DNA of 64,000 bases from Apostichopus parvimensis (Eukaryota > Echinodermata > Holothuroidea > Aspidochirotida > Stichopodidae), in the NCBI GenBank assembly GCA_000934455.1, contig KN884003.1:50479-114478 (forward strand), read 5' to 3'. This document shows positions 1-12,560 of the stretch, one piece after another; position 1 is the first letter of the stretch; every line of letters starts with the position of its first letter. Made by a program: the position numbers and the translations under genes. The notes beneath the pieces are model-generated. The model had not been told where the DNA came from. It was given only the letters and a program-made list of their open reading frames with translations, and searched no databases.

Positions 1-3000
1 GCTCCTCCTCTTCCTCCAATTGTCTCTGTTGCTCCAGTACTGCCATCTTCTGCGACTCCATCTCGTATCTCTTCCTATCGAAATCTTCTCGCTCCTCAGC
101 CCGCCTCTCGGTGTTAAGCTGGAAGTCTGATATATCTGGAGGGGTTAACAAGGAATCTTGCCATGTTTCATATCCTTCAACTAAACCCAGAGGAATTAAA
201 AAAAAAAATTACTCAGAGAAAAACTTTTTCTTTTAATGTCCACGACTCCACCGTGTATTTGTTTCCGTAAAAAGAATTCTCCCTCGTTAATCCTCCAATA
301 TTAATTTGTAAAGACATATCTTTCAACTGACCTGGAGGGAATATAAAACAGCTCCTTTAAAGACCTTTGTTTTTCAAAATAATCTCCATGCCATATTTGT
401 TTGCCTTGCTAGTCACCCACAATGATGCTAACAAAATTTAAATCTTTCAATGTTAACTGTTTTAGGCTGACCCAGGAGAATAAAAAAATTTAACATTGAA
501 AGATTGAGTTTGCTTGTCAATAAGTCTAAGTGATTGATTACAAACCTGTGAGTGGTTTGTTGGTTTTGTCCGGCTTAAAGGGTTCTTGGTAAAGGACGTT
601 GGCCGGTCTGGCTCGGAACGAGCTGCAACGTTTCTTTTGCTCCTGCAGTTCTTTCTCGAGCTGTTGGGAGAGACAAAAATAGACATCTATGATTAGATCC
701 AAAAGTAAAACTTGTTACAGATTTGGGATCTAACATTTACCACGATTATTCTCAAATTTTTCCCTCAGTCTTTAAATACTGGTTTATTCTGATGGCGCTA
801 TTAAACATTAAATGATTAGGAGATCCTCAAAAGGCCATGCGACTTTCCCTGAATCAAAGCTTTAGGAACTTGGCATTGTATGTATCCACTAAAAAGTAAC
901 TTAAAGCAGATGACTGGAGTTGGGAGTTGAAATTGTTGTATTTTGACCATACTTTGTTCAGAACTAAATCAAATCACATTTCATCACTTGAAAGGAGCAA
1001 AAGCTTGTCAAAAATTTTGTTTTATTTTGCAGAGTTGAATTTGCTTTATTTTTGCAATGCTGAAACCTTACTTTATTCAGAACTAAATCAAATCCCGTTT
1101 CATCATTTGTAAAGAGCAAGAGGTTGTCAAAAATGTTGACGTTTGAAATGTTAACCTCGACTAGTAAGATAGTAAACTGCATATTTATGGGATTTTATGT
1201 ATCCGAATACCATAGAAAAAATTGTAGTGTCAAAATCAAACTCTAAAAGAGCTGTTTAAATGAAGGGCTGATAATGTTTCCTGTACTTACATCTTCAGCC
1301 CACTTTTCAGCCCTTTTAGCCCCATTGTTCTCCCCTTCCAGGTTAAAGGGTGCTGGCTTGGTCGTCGGTTTGGACTTCTTGACTGGGATACCGACTTGTT
1401 CCTTCTGATCTGGCAGAGGCTGAGCATGGAATATTCTGGCCTGAAAGAAGAAGATTAAAGAAAAACTCATAAATTTGATAAAGTAACTGGTTGCATTTTG
1501 TTAAGATTACTTCACTGCAAACCACATTCAGGGATGAGCCTGGGGTAAAAAAAAAAATCACGGCATTTTGCAAAAATTACGGTATAGGCTCCAGTTTGCG
1601 TATGCTACAGTGTGTTAGGAAAATAGGTTTTGTCCCCGAGGTAGAAAAGAAATCATGGATATTCCGCGAATTCGCGGAAAAAGCTAATGCCTGCATATTA
1701 GGATTTGACCCACATCCCCACCCCGTACATATATATAACATTACACTTCACATGTTGAGGGGAAAATGTTCAAGAAATGACTTTTAACAGACCTCCTGTT
1801 CTTGTTTATATATTTCCTGTACTTTAGCCTCTTTCTTGGCCAGGGTCTCCCGATCTCTGTCGGCAAACGAGAACGGTGCTGGAGTAGTCGTTTTATGATG
1901 CAGGTTTGGTTTGAACGGGACCCCGAGATGAGGCAATGGTCTGGCTTTTATCATATTATCAACTTCTTCCTGTAAGACAAAAAACAAAAACAATTAAGTC
2001 TGTTCTCCTAAAGCAGGGGGAGGGTCACAATTAAACTGTCCAGGAGGGGGATCCAGAGGGTTGGAACACAGGGACAGATAAAATCCAAATGTGTCCTCAA
2101 TATGCAGGGTAGGTGTGTAGTAGCCTGGAGGACTGAAGTGTCTGCATTACTGTACCTGATCCTTGCAAGGCTGTGGATGGATTACTCTTTTTTTTCCCCC
2201 AAGCAGGAACAAAATTTTACCGTCCAAATTTGGCCCATTGGCGACTGTTTGAGAATGCCTGACCTTCATAGTGAGAGTCAACTTCAGCTGATTAACTAAC
2301 TTTTTGTTTGGAACCAAAGTTCTCTTTCATTCGGTCTATTACAGGCGCGTAGCGAGGAATTTGCCAAGGGAGGGGCGAAACTAGTCAAACTATCAGAGCC
2401 ATAGATACGGCATTGCAAACTATCTAAGCATAGTGCCACCATGGGTTGGCGCGAAACGTACAAGAAAATTTTGGCTGGAAATGCCTCTCAGATCGCTGGA
2501 AATGGCACTTCCCAGGCCTTGTAAGTTGCATCTTAGCACTTCCTCTTTTGAAATTACTAGCGATATCATAAAAACATACAAAAAAAAATGCTCAAGGGGG
2601 GGGGGGCGGCTGCCCCCTTTGGCTACCCTTAAATAAATCAAATGAATAATAAAATGAATACAATTTTGTGTAGCCTTTTTGTAGGCTCTGCATATTTTCT
2701 CTCATTGAGAGCTGTGTAGTTCCTGTGTAGAAAACTGCTATACATCTTTACACATTGTACAGCAACTTGACACTTATGTATAGCATTTTGTGAGGAGATA
2801 CTGGAGAAATTATTCCCTGTGATTGGTGTTTCTGATTTATTCCAGAAATAACCCTTACCTCCTTAGGTGGTTCTGGTTCCTTAGGCCTGATTCGGTTCTT
2901 CAAGGCAAACGCCGGAGATTTGGGGCACGTAACTGGGATATGTTTAGCCTTTCCGACTCCCTGTAAAGAAGAGGAAAACGGGAACAAATTACGAGGACTT

Positions 3001-3735
3001 AATATCAGTTCTCAAACCTGCTAATAAAATTGCTTAATCTTGGCATGGTTAACTGCAAATCTTGATGAAATATAAAGGAAATGTGTTTCAGAAGCACTTA
3101 GATGATTGATTAAGTGAATTGTGTAACATTAGGTACGTACATACGTTCATCCGGTTTTATGTTCGGATGAAAGATTTAGAGGTCTAATAGACAAAGATAT
3201 CTCCAAGAGTAATTCTCCAAATCATAATCTTAATATTTGTAGAAAAAGGTGTTCAATTCAGTTTGAGTAAATAATCCACACTTAGGTTTGGTCAAAGTCC
3301 AGAGCAAAACACAGAGAGCTACTTCCAAAACCTCTCTGACAAAGGTATCGCAGAAGTGAAAAAGTTTGAAACTTAATTGTTTTCCAAGCTGATGCTTTCA
3401 CTTTTCTGACAAACTTTTTTTGTATTTAAAATATAAATGGTCACTAAATTAAAATTTGTTATAAGTGACTCACAGACTTGTTTGAACGATCCTTTTTCCT
3501 TTAAATTTATCTATCAAATTTTTGAAAGGGTAACTACAGTAGGTACTTTGAGCAGTGTTTCGTTCAACTTACAGTAACTCCTTCCAGCATTTTAGCTGGG
3601 ATTGGTCTAGCATGGAACTCAAACTTCTCCTCCTGTTCCTCCTTCGAGTCTTTCGAACTGGAGGAACGCATCGATGTGTTCGACGAGGATGTACTATAGA
3701 TCCTGCTGTCAACTGGGTTTGCTTTGAATTTGTAT
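1..3735 (-). CDS. TPX2: TPX2 C-terminal microtubule-binding repeat exons
   Basis: Six exons from 3573–3735 leftward carry the repeating TPX2-family block: a short F-x-A-R-P-I/L-P style motif, a lysine-rich linker, then an acidic or basic helix. Visible instances are YKFKANP and FEFHARPIPAK (exon 12), VPVTCPKSPAF-like text (exon 13), KARPLPHLGVPF (exon 14), ARIFHAQPLP (exon 15) and FRARPANVLYQEPF (exon 16). The last visible exon (1–180) has FQLNTERRAEEREDFDRKR, which is typical of the terminal TPX2 domain. The helix continues past the left edge, so no stop codon is visible. Confidence 0.9.
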
Positions 3736-6700
3736 CTGCGGGAAGAAATGAAATCCACATTCGAGGTTAAAAAAACAAAAAACACTTTGGGGAAACAAAC
3801 TTTGAGCACTTCTTTGAGCACATCTCATGGTATTCTATAATTGGCCACAGAAAGTGAAGCAAATTTTTGGATAAAAAATATAATACACTTTTTCTTTCAT
3901 CCTGTTTTGTTAAAGAGTAGGCATAACTTGAATGGAAAGGTTTCATTTCGATAACTGAAAGTAATTAACCCCATCCACCCCTCCCCCCTGGGAATAAAAA
4001 ACCCCAGAATATAAAGGCAATAACAATGCTGGATTAATATATTATCATGAATTCTGAAGGGTCTCTTAGGGTGATCACAATTGTGCAATATTATTTTTGA
4101 GTGTCACTTGTAACTTGTCAATTTTAAAATATGTCCACATATTGGCAGCCAAACAGTTTTTTTTGCAATACAGTCGTATTTACTTTTTAATTTCTTCCAG
4201 TTCTTTCTCTTCCTGTTCTGCGGCACTAATTACAGTGATCGGCCTCTTCCTTCCTAGGGTTGTTAGAGCTGGACTATGTGGAATGGTGAGTCCTAATTTC
4301 CGTGACTTTGGAGGACACGGTCCTGGAATTGAACGAAAAATGGATTATTAAAGAGTATTCAAACAATTAAACATATATATACCATGATTAGAGTTGCACT
4401 GCTACTATGGAAACATAAAATATTATACATTATGTTAAGTGATTCGTAATTGGGGACAAGAAAGACATTTAGAGATAAACATAAAGACAAATTAGTCAAC
4501 TTCAGCATCTAATATCAATGACCAATACTTGGAATCATCCGAATAATAAATAAACCACAATATCACAAGTTAACAAAACTCTACTTTGTGAATTACATAC
4601 ATTAACACCAAAGAAAATTATTTCCAATTCCTTTGCTCCTGAAGTTTTAAAATAACTACATTCCTTCCAGGCTGATCTAAAATATATGTTCTCCAATGTC
4701 ATGTTGTGATTTTATGCCAAGAAAAACGAATTTGTCAAATCACTCCACAATTAAATCAAGCAGCATATTAAGACTATAGAGAGCACCATGTATACCATTG
4801 TATGTCTTTTAACACAATCAGAAGAATACCCAACTAATAAATAAATCAATAAATAAATATTAAAAAAGCATAACAAAAAAAAGGTATGAAAGTAACTAAC
4901 CTTTATTCTGTTCATTAATAGGTTTACTGTGGAATCTATCTGGTGTCTTGCTCTGGAACTCCCTTAGCTGTAATGCAACCGTTTTCACTGCTTTCACAGG
5001 TGGACCCTGAGCGTGAGTATCTGTCACCCTCTTGCGGGTCGCAGTCAATAGTGGAGCCTTGATGACTGGTCGTCTTGTAGCCTTCGATCGTTTCTATAAT
5101 ATAATAAAGTGGGACGAGAATGTCAGAATAAGCTTTGCTTTGACCACCTTGCATCGTCGCATGATTATGATAATTGGGTCAAAGAAAGAATGATGACAGT
5201 TAACCTTGCATCACTGTTAGTAAGTACTAGGAACTTCTCAGAAAAGTATCACAATGATAACTAGCCAAGTATAACTGTTGTAGTAAGTACTAGGAACTAC
5301 TCAGAAAGGTATTACTATGACAAATCGCCAAGTATAACTCTTTATAGTCAGTACTAGGAACTTCTCAGGAAAATATCACAATGACAACTAGCCAAGTATT
5401 ATAACTGTTAGGATTAACAACTCAGGATAATGTTACAATGAGAACTATATTTTTATAGCCTTTCATGATAACATCTTCAAGACAACATTACAAATACCAA
5501 TATAATGTCAGCCCACAACATGGATAAAGATATTTAAATAAATTTGTGCCCTTGATATACAACAATTCTTCAAATTAAATTTAAGAACCCTTTTTTTTAC
5601 TACTCTGCTTAAGAATAAATATGATGGCAACTTCAGATTTGGACTGGTTGAAAAGACAAACCCAGGACCCCTATTAGGAGATGGACACCAAAGTTGCTGA
5701 TATACTTTGGAATTAATCAAGTTTCAAGTCCTGTGCATCTTCTTCGAGTGTCTTTTGATATATCACATGGTTCTTTCTGTACTGCATTATTCAAATAATC
5801 TAACACAAAAATTACCATTGGTGTCTGGTTTTTTTCTTTTTTTAGTATGAATTAAAGAATAAACCAAAGTTGAATTTATACAAGTACAGTAAAATTTTAG
5901 CAGTATTCTGAACATGCAAGATTTAACATTACAGACAAATCACATTGTTATTGCATAAACAGAAGTTCCTTTGAGGTTCTAACGGGGTTGATCCAAAAGT
6001 GTTCTCCTCCTAGAAAAAGAAAACAAAAAAAATAAAGAAAGTAAGTACAACAAGATGATCCCTCACCCTCGCCTTTCTTTGTTTCTCTAGCTCCTCTTTT
6101 TCCCTTTCTTGCTCCTTTGTAAATTTCAGCCTATTGTCTGTTTTGAATCTAAATTCATGGGGCTTTGTCGGGGGCTGGATTGACTTGGTAGGGGTGTAGC
6201 TCCTGGAGGCGCGGACCATCTGCAAGGAATGCTGGGACATCTGTCTCGATTTTTCCAAAGCTCTCTTAGCCTCCTCGATCCTCTCCAACTCCATCTGTTC
6301 CGTCGTTTTCAGGTTCGAACCGTTCACGAGAGACTTGTGTGCCACACTGCCGTGAGAAAATTGATCGATTCCAGTGAATAACAGGTGAACAGCTAACATT
6401 TGAAAACAGAGCAATTATCAAGACACAAGTATGTATGTATTTAGATCCTGCTGCAAGCAGGAACTCGCAAAGAAGCCTCATTAGCTTATCAAAGCCGCAA
6501 GCTGACCGAAGTCAGTCCCTGTTCTTACGTAAATAATAAGTAATCACGAAACAAATATTTTTTTTGTTCTCTCTACTGTATAATTATTTCTTCAAACGTC
6601 TTACGGATTCAACACCATCTTGTCTTCTTTTTTTTGTGTTCTTACTCTCCTTTACCTTTGACCCCTAAATCACAACTTTTTTATAACTCAATTGGTACCT

Positions 6701-9700
6701 AGCGCCCTCTACTCTCGTTTCCAAATCCTTCAGAACAGTCCCTTACATTCATATTTAATGTCCACGATTTAATGTCCATGAAACTTGAACGGGGAAAAAA
6801 GTAGCTGCTTGCAACCTAACCAAGATCTAATCAAAGTGACATGACCGAAGTTGCTCAAGTTATTAAGGAAAGGCAACAGTATTGAATGTTGACGAGTATG
6901 AAATATGGAAAATCCTGACTGGTTGGCATGTTGTTGTGTTTGTAGAGAATTAGAGATCTAGGTGAGTTCAGATTTAATATTTAGAATGACCAGAGGATTT
7001 CAGTGACTTTGTTTCCACCATCCCAGCTAAACTATAATTTTACTTACTTTCCATTTGAGGCTTTAGCCGATGTACCATCGTTATAATGAACAGTGACTGG
7101 ATGTTTGACATGGTCCCAGGACGTAACCAAGTTACTCGGCTTACGTTTCCTCATAGATCCTGTACAGCGAAAGACAAGAGAAAAAGTTTGAGAGTGGATG
7201 ATTTGGGTCTTGTTTTGTTACTTTCTTTAATCATTCACCCAATTTTTTTTTTAATATGAAGCACTTAATTGTGACAGATGATCAAGTTCCTTGAACCAAA
7301 CCAGTAAAGAATAATTTTTTCAGAGGAACTTACGAATTGACAAAATCAGTGCTGCTTTTGAAAAGTTGTGCCATTTGTGCGATAAGTTATGTAAAAGTGT
7401 CTCACAAAAGGTAATATTTTGAATGCTTCAAACGGCTGCTCCAAGACTGACCTTCAATTTCTAGAAGGTTTACCAAAATATTGGTTACTAGTTATTAATC
7501 AAAACAATTTTGCAATAGATAACACTAGGACAGCATTTTTTATTTATGAGTAATTAATGATTCCATTCCATTCTTTAAAATTTCATGACCAGGACAGTCT
7601 TTCATGAAAACTAAAAAAAAAAAGGCCAGAAAGAAAAAAACAGACATCTCAATAAAAGTGAGACTTGCTCTGGATTATTTTAAATGTACAGTAGGTTAAA
7701 TCAATGCAAAATACCACACTTCTTTAGAAGTGTTTTCAATTTGTGAAGAAAAGAATAATGTATAAACTTACAAAGGAATGAAATAATATGTTTGGTACAT
7801 GTACACAGTTTTCTGTAAATAAGGGGTAAGGGTAAGGTATAGATTGGTCCATCCACACCCCCCCCCCCTCAAACCCTTCCTTGTCATCTTTCTGTGTACA
7901 TAATTTACCAGATATTGGAAACATGGTGACTATAAGACATGACTGGTGATACATGATTCTAGTGCAAATTGTCAGAAACTATTAAATCATGAAAGTTAGT
8001 GCTTTCAAGCCTTCCTACAGTACCAACAATCAAACAAAAAATTAAGACACTTGTTGTTTTTAATTTTTAATGAATTATTAATCAAGTGTCTTACTTCTCA
8101 ACGTCTTTGAAGGTGTTGGCTGCTTCTTCTTAGCAGGCTTACAGTCGGCTGCACTCTCATCACTAGTTTCAGGTTCTGAAATCAATTGATTGAATCACAT
8201 GAGAGAGTATATACATAGCATAGATGACATTATGACAACCATTGTACACACAAACAAACAGAAGGACACACATTTTATGTCACAAAAAAGTCAATATTGC
8301 GAAAGGTAAGTGAATTTCAGTTATTGCAAGCTATCATGCATAGCTATTAAAAAAAAGAGAAGAATAATGAATACGAAAGACTGAATACTAAAACCTAAAA
8401 CTGAATACAAGCATCACAAATGTATGGCTTACATTATTGTCAACAAGTGTTTGGTGCACAAATAGGTACAATAACATTTTGTACTACATATGATTCAATA
8501 GCTACTAGCTAAAACCTTGCTTGAGAAAATGTTCAAGTTGCAAGTTAAAAGCCTCAGGACTTGTTGAAAGTCATCTTAAGCAGAACTTTTCGGGTCCAAG
8601 ATATAACATGATAAATACCTTGTTGGTACATGGTGTGATACAACGTTTAAACCAATTTAGACAAATTTGGTGAAAATACATCATTCTTGAGGGATTTGTA
8701 AGGCAAAATAGAAGGACAGCCGATATTTTAAAGCAGTGAAGAAATTTGAAGGCCTAAGCCCTCGTCAAACAGACCAGTCATCGAGAGCAGTAAAGTTCAG
8801 CATAGCATACCTGATTTGGCTTGTTTCTCATTCCCAGGTTTGACATTTGATGCTAGCTCCTCACCAGAAGTCTCTGGTTCTAAAATATAAAATGAAGTTA
8901 GACACTTTATTGTACACTTTGCTAAAAACAAATTGCTTAAGAATTGCTGCACTTAAATTGTCCTTTTTTAATTCCTCTGAAGGCCCATTTATTAGTTCAA
9001 ATAAGTTTCCATGTTAAAGAGGGCCGGGGGGTGGGGGAATAAGACCAGCAATAGCAATTAAAAAGAAACAATTCTTCTCTGGACTCCAGAAGTTCTAGAA
9101 ATATTTCATACTTTGCTTCACGATAGCTACATTTTATTTTACATTCCCTTTAAGTGCATTTTATCATTCCAGTCCTATTCACGTGAAATGAAATAAATGA
9201 TCCTGGTACTTGGCTGCAGATGAGCAAATTTTTTCAAAAGACACCAGGACACATTTTGTCCAGTTTCATTAAATTTAAAGTTGTGTCCTAAAAAAACAAA
9301 AAATTCAACATTGATGAAGATTAACTCTCTCACAGTGAACCAACACTTTTTGTTAAACCTGCACACAAAGTCAGAATAAACTGATGAATCCAGCATTCAA
9401 GTGTATCTCAATACAATAACACACAAAAAAAAATTCAACATTGATGAAGATTAACTCTCTCACAGTGAAACAACACTGTTTGTTAAACCTGCACACAAAG
9501 TCAGAATACACTGATGAATCCAGCATTCAAGTGTATCTCAATACAATAACACAGCCAACGTCAGCAGAATTCAAGAAACATATGTACAGTGATTTAAGCA
9601 AAAGTGTTTAAAATCTTATTAAGTACTGACCTTGTGTCACTTCTGTCATCGCTTCTGAATCTTTAGATGGAGCTGGTTGTACCTCTTCCTCTGAAGTGTC

Positions 9701-12361
9701 TCTCTCCTCTGTCAAGTTCAAAAAGGCAAATTGAGAGATACCGTTAGTCAGAAATTTAATGTAGAGCTGATATGTCTTGGTACCACAGAAGAAAAAAAAA
9801 ATATAAATATTTTAAGGCAAATAAAAAATCACTTTCCAGCTAGTGGATATATATTGCTGGAGTTACTTTGAGCTATGGCAGAATTCAGGCTTGGCATGAT
9901 TTGTGGAAGTTGACTCAAATCCTCTTCCCTTCCTGTCCAGAAGGAATAAAATCAAAGCTCCTCTACCTTGACAGGACGATTGATTACTTACCTTGCCTTA
10001 CTGGTGCTACTGTGGTTGGTGGAACTGAATGTCCTCCTTCCTCTGCAGTGTCTGCTTCTTCTGTCATGTCAAGAGAAAAATGGTCAAATAAAGGATGAAT
10101 GTCGACTTTTTATCTCTAAGTATTGCATCCATGGACTATTTTAGTGCTTTTACATCAATTGCATGGCATAGCACTTTTTTGCTATGAGCATAAATGATAA
10201 ATATTTTTACAATTGCTTGAATGTGACAACTATAACATTTTCAATGGATGGAAAATAATTGTGATATTAACATCTTACTATAATCTAACAAAACTGCAGG
10301 GAATAGTTCCTTATTTATACAATATTACCCACTAGGACAACACTACAAATTATTTATAACACTTTATTGGGCATGATACACCCTCCTAAAGCATGGCTTC
10401 TGAAGTCGATTCCAACCCTTATTCCGGCACTGAAAAGTGATCAACCACAACCTACTGTGCCAGTTAAGCTGTTTTCAATGGGCAATGGATTTCTCACCTT
10501 TCCTTTCTGGTACAATTGCATCGGAGTCACTTGATGAAACTGGATGTTCATCTTCCTGTGTTGTGTCCCCTTCATCTGTAACGGACAAAAGATTTCATAT
10601 GAAACGGCTGAATAATTAAATTTAAAAAAAAAATCATTTCTTAACTCACCTACATTGTACTTGTGAAGCATGTTTCAGTGTTTATATGCCATATAGCACT
10701 TGTGAAAGTTGTGATCATGTGACAGTTTGTTGCTATCTGTATTTGTTGATAAATTACCGTACTGAGTATCTCTTACTGTAAACAAAATGCCAAATTAGCG
10801 TTTAGTGTGTTGCATTGATTCCCTCTCAAACTCGTCAGTATGCATTGATGTACCAGTCCTGTGGGGACTCTGCTGCAACGTGAACGGATTGTAGCAAGCT
10901 AATTCAGCACAATATGCAGCTTTATGCATTGATAGTTACAAAGATGCTGGTAAATGTTAGTTGCTGCAATCTACTCTTTCATAAATGACTGTACAGAACA
11001 ATTGGTAACAAAATCACAAATAAGCTGGTAAAAGACATGCAACATGTTAGGTAATAGAAATAGTTGTCTCCATTTAGTGTATATATATAGTGCATATATA
11101 TATATAGACATTGAATGTCTATATAGGTAGACTGAACAAGTTGAGAGCCAAGAATTTGAGTACACTTAACAGTTGCTCTGTTCACAGAAACGATACAACC
11201 AGCTTCATGTGAACTATCGAAACAGACACTGTGATGGTAGTGATCAATAATTGTCAGCCTACTCTGACCATGATCCGTTTAATATCCCTACAGGTATTGC
11301 CTACAACTGAATGGGCAAATTGCTATACACATACTGCAAAGATGTGTAGCAGTTTCCTATATATAGGAGCCATGGTATTTTATAAGAGAGGGGCTCAGAA
11401 CCTTCAAAACTGCCACACAAACTTTGAGCAATAAACTGATTCCCTCTAATACTGATGATAAACTCATGAGTAGATTCATGCCATTGAAGCTGACATTGCA
11501 TGATCTACATTCGCTAGCCTAGATCTACAGTCTTAGATATTCACCTCTAGTCTTAAATACATAGGCCTATGTGTACTTCAAATTTAAGTCTGTCACAGTG
11601 CTCATTAATGCAAACTGATGACATATTCTGTGCTCTTGATTAAATTTCAAATGGTAACTCTGTGATGAGACTTAAACAAATTTGCAACTTGAACCAGCTC
11701 CACTACAGTAAGACTAACTGCTTTTTTGCTTTACCTGTGGCAGACCATTTCAATGCCTCTGTGTCCGTTGCTGCATTAGAATCTGCGAAGAAATTAACCT
11801 GTTCGTCGTCTTCGTCATGATTTGCTGTGGAAGAAGAACAACCTATCAATGCACTTTACTGTAGATGGAAAGATCTCATATGGATGTATGTATCAACAAG
11901 AAATGAAAACTAGGCCTAGGCCTATGTGCAATTAAAACCTTCCAAATTCCCTCCCTAAAGTTAGACTATAGCCTAGGCTAGTTACCATCATAACTGTTGT
12001 TAAGCCTAGCTAGGCTAGGTCTAGGCTCTGTGAATAGATATCCTTACTCTAGGCCTAACAACGTTAGGTTGCACATTTAGCCAAGACCTGCAATTAGACT
12101 TAGCCTAACAACTTAGACCGTCGACTTTAGGCATGCAATGTTCATTTGTAGGATTAAATGTTGGTTAGGCCTACGCTAGGCTTTAGCATACACACTACTG
12201 TCACTGTCAGGCCTATCAAAACGTTAAGAACGTGAAAATAAAATCATACCAAACCATTCGTCAGCGTTATCGTCATCGCCAAGATCGGCAAAATCTACAA
12301 ACTGTGGACAATCAAATTCATATTTGCTGTCATCTGGTTTACTTTGTGGATTTTCTTCCAT
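1..12361 (-). CDS. TPX2: TPX2 spindle assembly factor (3' end outside window)
   Basis: Microtubule-associated protein that nucleates spindle microtubules and activates Aurora A kinase. I built 17 coding exons by hand with GT–AG junctions and consistent phase: 12250–12361, 11735–11824, 10498–10575, 9992–10060, 9631–9708, 8811–8879, 8095–8175, 7048–7159, 6067–6346, 4901–5093, 4184–4322, 3573–3735, 2859–2960, 1793–1969, 1291–1440, 546–660, and 1–180 (partial). Together they give about 729 residues; human TPX2 has 747, so only the C-terminal tail is missing. Residues 14–37 resemble the Aurora A-binding segment (Y14-E-F16-D, then WF at 36–37). The second half carries family motifs such as FEFHARPIP, KSPAFALKNRI and a final FRARP. 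The start is the first ATG in frame with the Aurora-binding segment. Exons 3–7 form an unusual acidic array. The identification is firm; the exon borders are inferred from sequence alone. Confidence 0.93.
922..1137. repeat. Two-copy repeat, period ~119 bp, in TPX2 intron
   Basis: A segment containing TTCAGAACTAAATCAAAT (from 957) recurs from 1076 with a diverged remainder, including GTTGTCAAAAAT-like text at the end of each copy. It lies in the intron between the exons at 546–660 and 1291–1440. No coding potential is evident. Confidence 0.7.
1530..1694 (+). repeat. Interspersed repeat with GC-rich palindrome, copy A
   Basis: About 165 bp beginning GGGATGAGCCTGG, through GGCTCCAGTTTGCGTATGC and CAGTGTGTTAGGA, and ending at a perfect 18-bp palindrome TTCCGCGAATTCGCGGAA (1662–1679). 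The same sequence occurs inverted at 48968–49112, so this is a dispersed family. It sits in a TPX2 intron. It could be a short non-autonomous transposon. I see no clear target-site duplication. Confidence 0.75.
2343..2632. mobile_element. Possible short DNA transposon with CAGGCGCGTAGC-type end
   Basis: The left end reads CAGGCGCGTAGCGAGG and is followed by GCCAAGGGAGGGGCG. The right end, read on the other strand, gives GGGTAGCCAAAGGGGGCAGC. CAGGGGCGTAGCCAGG-type ends are common on animal non-autonomous DNA transposons. The ends here are degenerate inverted matches and no target duplication is clear. The insertion lies in a TPX2 intron and includes a 12-base G run near 2597. Confidence 0.5.
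5213..5445. repeat. 64-bp tandem repeat, about 3.5 copies
   Basis: The phrase AGTACTAGGAACTTCTCAG and its variants start at about 5222, 5286 and 5350, a 64-bp period. Each is followed by ATCACAATGA-like and AGCCAAGTATAACT text. A fourth decayed copy follows. It is a minisatellite in the TPX2 intron between the exons at 4901 and 6067. Confidence 0.8.
8095..10575 (-). CDS. TPX2: TPX2 exons 3–7: tandem array of acidic mini-exons
   Basis: Five consecutive exons (10498–10575, 9992–10060, 9631–9708, 8811–8879, 8095–8175) are 78, 69, 78, 69 and 81 bp. All have length divisible by three and interrupt the frame after codon base 1. Each begins with E or D, then E/P, and continues as a Ser/Thr/Glu-rich segment with a D/E-T-S/A-x-E-E core followed by prolines, e.g. 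EERDTSEEEVQPAPS and EPETSGEELASN. They occupy residues about 68–192, between the Aurora-binding N terminus and the basic segment RKRKPSN. The pattern suggests duplication of one symmetric exon. The linker should be disordered, and any exon could be skipped without a frameshift. Confidence 0.8.
9294..9553. repeat. 130-bp tandem duplication in TPX2 intron
   Basis: Two nearly identical adjacent copies: AAATTCAACATTGATGAAG begins at 9301 and again at 9431. Both run through GTGTATCTCAATACAATAAC. Only a handful of substitutions separate them, so the duplication looks recent. It lies between the acidic exons at 8811 and 9631. Confidence 0.9.
11313..11460 (+). repeat. Interspersed repeat, copy 1 (partner near 39675)
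   Basis: The segment containing AATTGCTATACA, then AGCAGTTTC, and CAGAACCTTCAAAA with a CACA-rich end resembles 39675–39805 in the same order and orientation. It lies in a TPX2 intron. No element class is recognised. Confidence 0.55.
12250..12361 (-). CDS. TPX2: TPX2 exon 1, Aurora A-binding segment
   Basis: This exon encodes residues 1–37 plus one base. After a short polar leader comes YEFDCPQFVDF and, nine residues on, DEWF. This matches the vertebrate layout YSYDAPSDFINF…DSWF that wraps the Aurora A N-lobe and contacts its activation segment. The first tyrosine is kept and the second aromatic is Phe instead of Tyr. An acidic stretch (DDDNADE) separates the two contact motifs. The match is seen in the sequence; Aurora A binding is inferred from the family. 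Confidence 0.88.
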
Positions 12362-12560
12362 ATTTATAGTAAACTTACGGTATATTTTTGTCAGTATAAA
12401 AAACGTTTATCACGAACACACAATTTGTTGTGAACCACTGTTGTTCAATTTTCACCGCTTGAAGATTTAAACCAAATTAACCAATCACATATCTTGTTTT
12501 AGGCAATGTGATCATATCGACATGTAATAGAGGGGGTACTTTATATTTGCTTTTGTTGAT
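12362..12560 (-). promoter_or_regulatory. Probable TPX2 promoter/5' UTR with CCAAT box
   Basis: This is the region immediately upstream of the TPX2 start codon on the minus strand. An AACCAATCA motif at about 12479–12487 fits the NF-Y (CCAAT) consensus. CCAAT boxes are known in promoters of many G2/M genes, including vertebrate TPX2. I do not see a clean CHR element. Transcription start and factor binding are inferred. Confidence 0.4.
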
